A DNA stretch of 6,572 bases, from contig JANYCP010000301.1 of the NCBI GenBank assembly GCA_025360265.1, forward strand, positions 1 through 6,572, given 5' to 3'. Shown one piece after another: positions 6,411 through 6,572 of this stretch. Source of the DNA: Gemmatimonadota bacterium. Lineage in GTDB: Bacteria > Gemmatimonadota > Gemmatimonadetes > Gemmatimonadales > GWC2-71-9. The notes below the pieces were generated by a model. The model saw nothing but the letters and a program-made list of their open reading frames with translations. It made no database searches and had not been told where the DNA came from. A program made the translations under genes and the position numbers. The first letter of the stretch is position 1. Every line of letters begins with the position of its first letter.

Positions 6411-6572
6411 GCGCCCATCACCGATCCTGAGAAGCTGCAGGACGCCCTGAAGACGTCCTACGCCAGCCTGCAAAAAGTGATTGCAGGACTTTCGGATAAC
6501 GACCTGCAGATGACGGTGACATTGTTCGGCAAGTAGCGGACGAAGCGGGACGCGGTGATGTACCTCCTCGCG
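6411..6572 (+). pseudogene. DinB-like protein remnant with in-frame TAG, runs off the window
   Basis: From about 6417 the plus strand reads ITDPEKLQDALKTSYASLQK, then VIAGLSDNDLQMTVTLFGK, a TAG stop at 6534-6536, and RTKRDAVMYLLA to the window edge. This pattern matches the central part of DinB-like proteins of the exported Gemmatimonadota/Acidobacteriota type: an ITD-K linker, helix ALK-S, and VT-FG before the helix that leads to the HEHLGQ metal-binding motif, which would lie just past the edge. The stop could come from one change (TCG to TAG). Upstream of 6410 no frame gives the expected first helices or a start codon. So the gene is broken at two points, unless the edge sequence is in error. 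Family call is from memory of the pattern, not a search. Confidence 0.5.

Overview
The window is high-GC bacterial chromosome with no RNA gene, CRISPR array or intact mobile element visible. The gene types suggest Gemmatimonadota or a similar soil lineage such as Acidobacteriota: a HTH-less-inhibitor-style 'X6' ECF sigma factor paired with a membrane Ser/Thr kinase carrying TPRs, an exported GPGEY-type beta-propeller protein, a Big_2 lipoprotein, a TonB-C protein and a DinB-like remnant. This placement is inference from gene content, not from a marker gene.

Layout. 15-1121 (+): exported propeller-like protein, probably cut at its 5' end by the window edge. 1122-1172: short convergent gap with two inverted repeats. 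1173-3533 (-): Ser/Thr kinase, one membrane helix, C-terminal TPR region. 3530-4090 (-): ECF sigma factor; its TGA stop overlaps the kinase GTG start by four bases, so the pair is one operon read sigma then kinase. 4091-4212: divergent regulatory gap with two inverted repeats. 4213-5028 (+): lipoprotein with one Big_2 Ig-like domain. 5029-5092: convergent gap with two near-identical tandem hairpins. 5093-5851 (-), truly starting near 5955: TonB-C domain followed by four membrane helices, with the signal peptide apparently out of frame with its start codon. 5956-6410: no convincing gene. 6411-6572 (+): piece of a DinB-like gene with an in-frame stop, running off the window.

How they may work together. 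The central unit is sigma plus kinase. The sigma lacks the acidic region 2.2 motif of ordinary ECFs and has a threonine-rich segment there, and its partner is a membrane kinase instead of an anti-sigma factor. This resembles the known scheme in which a Ser/Thr kinase activates an ECF by threonine phosphorylation. The twist is that the kinase has HRE in place of HRD in its catalytic loop while all other key residues are intact. The divergent lipoprotein could be a target or co-regulated surface protein, but nothing in the sequence proves it.
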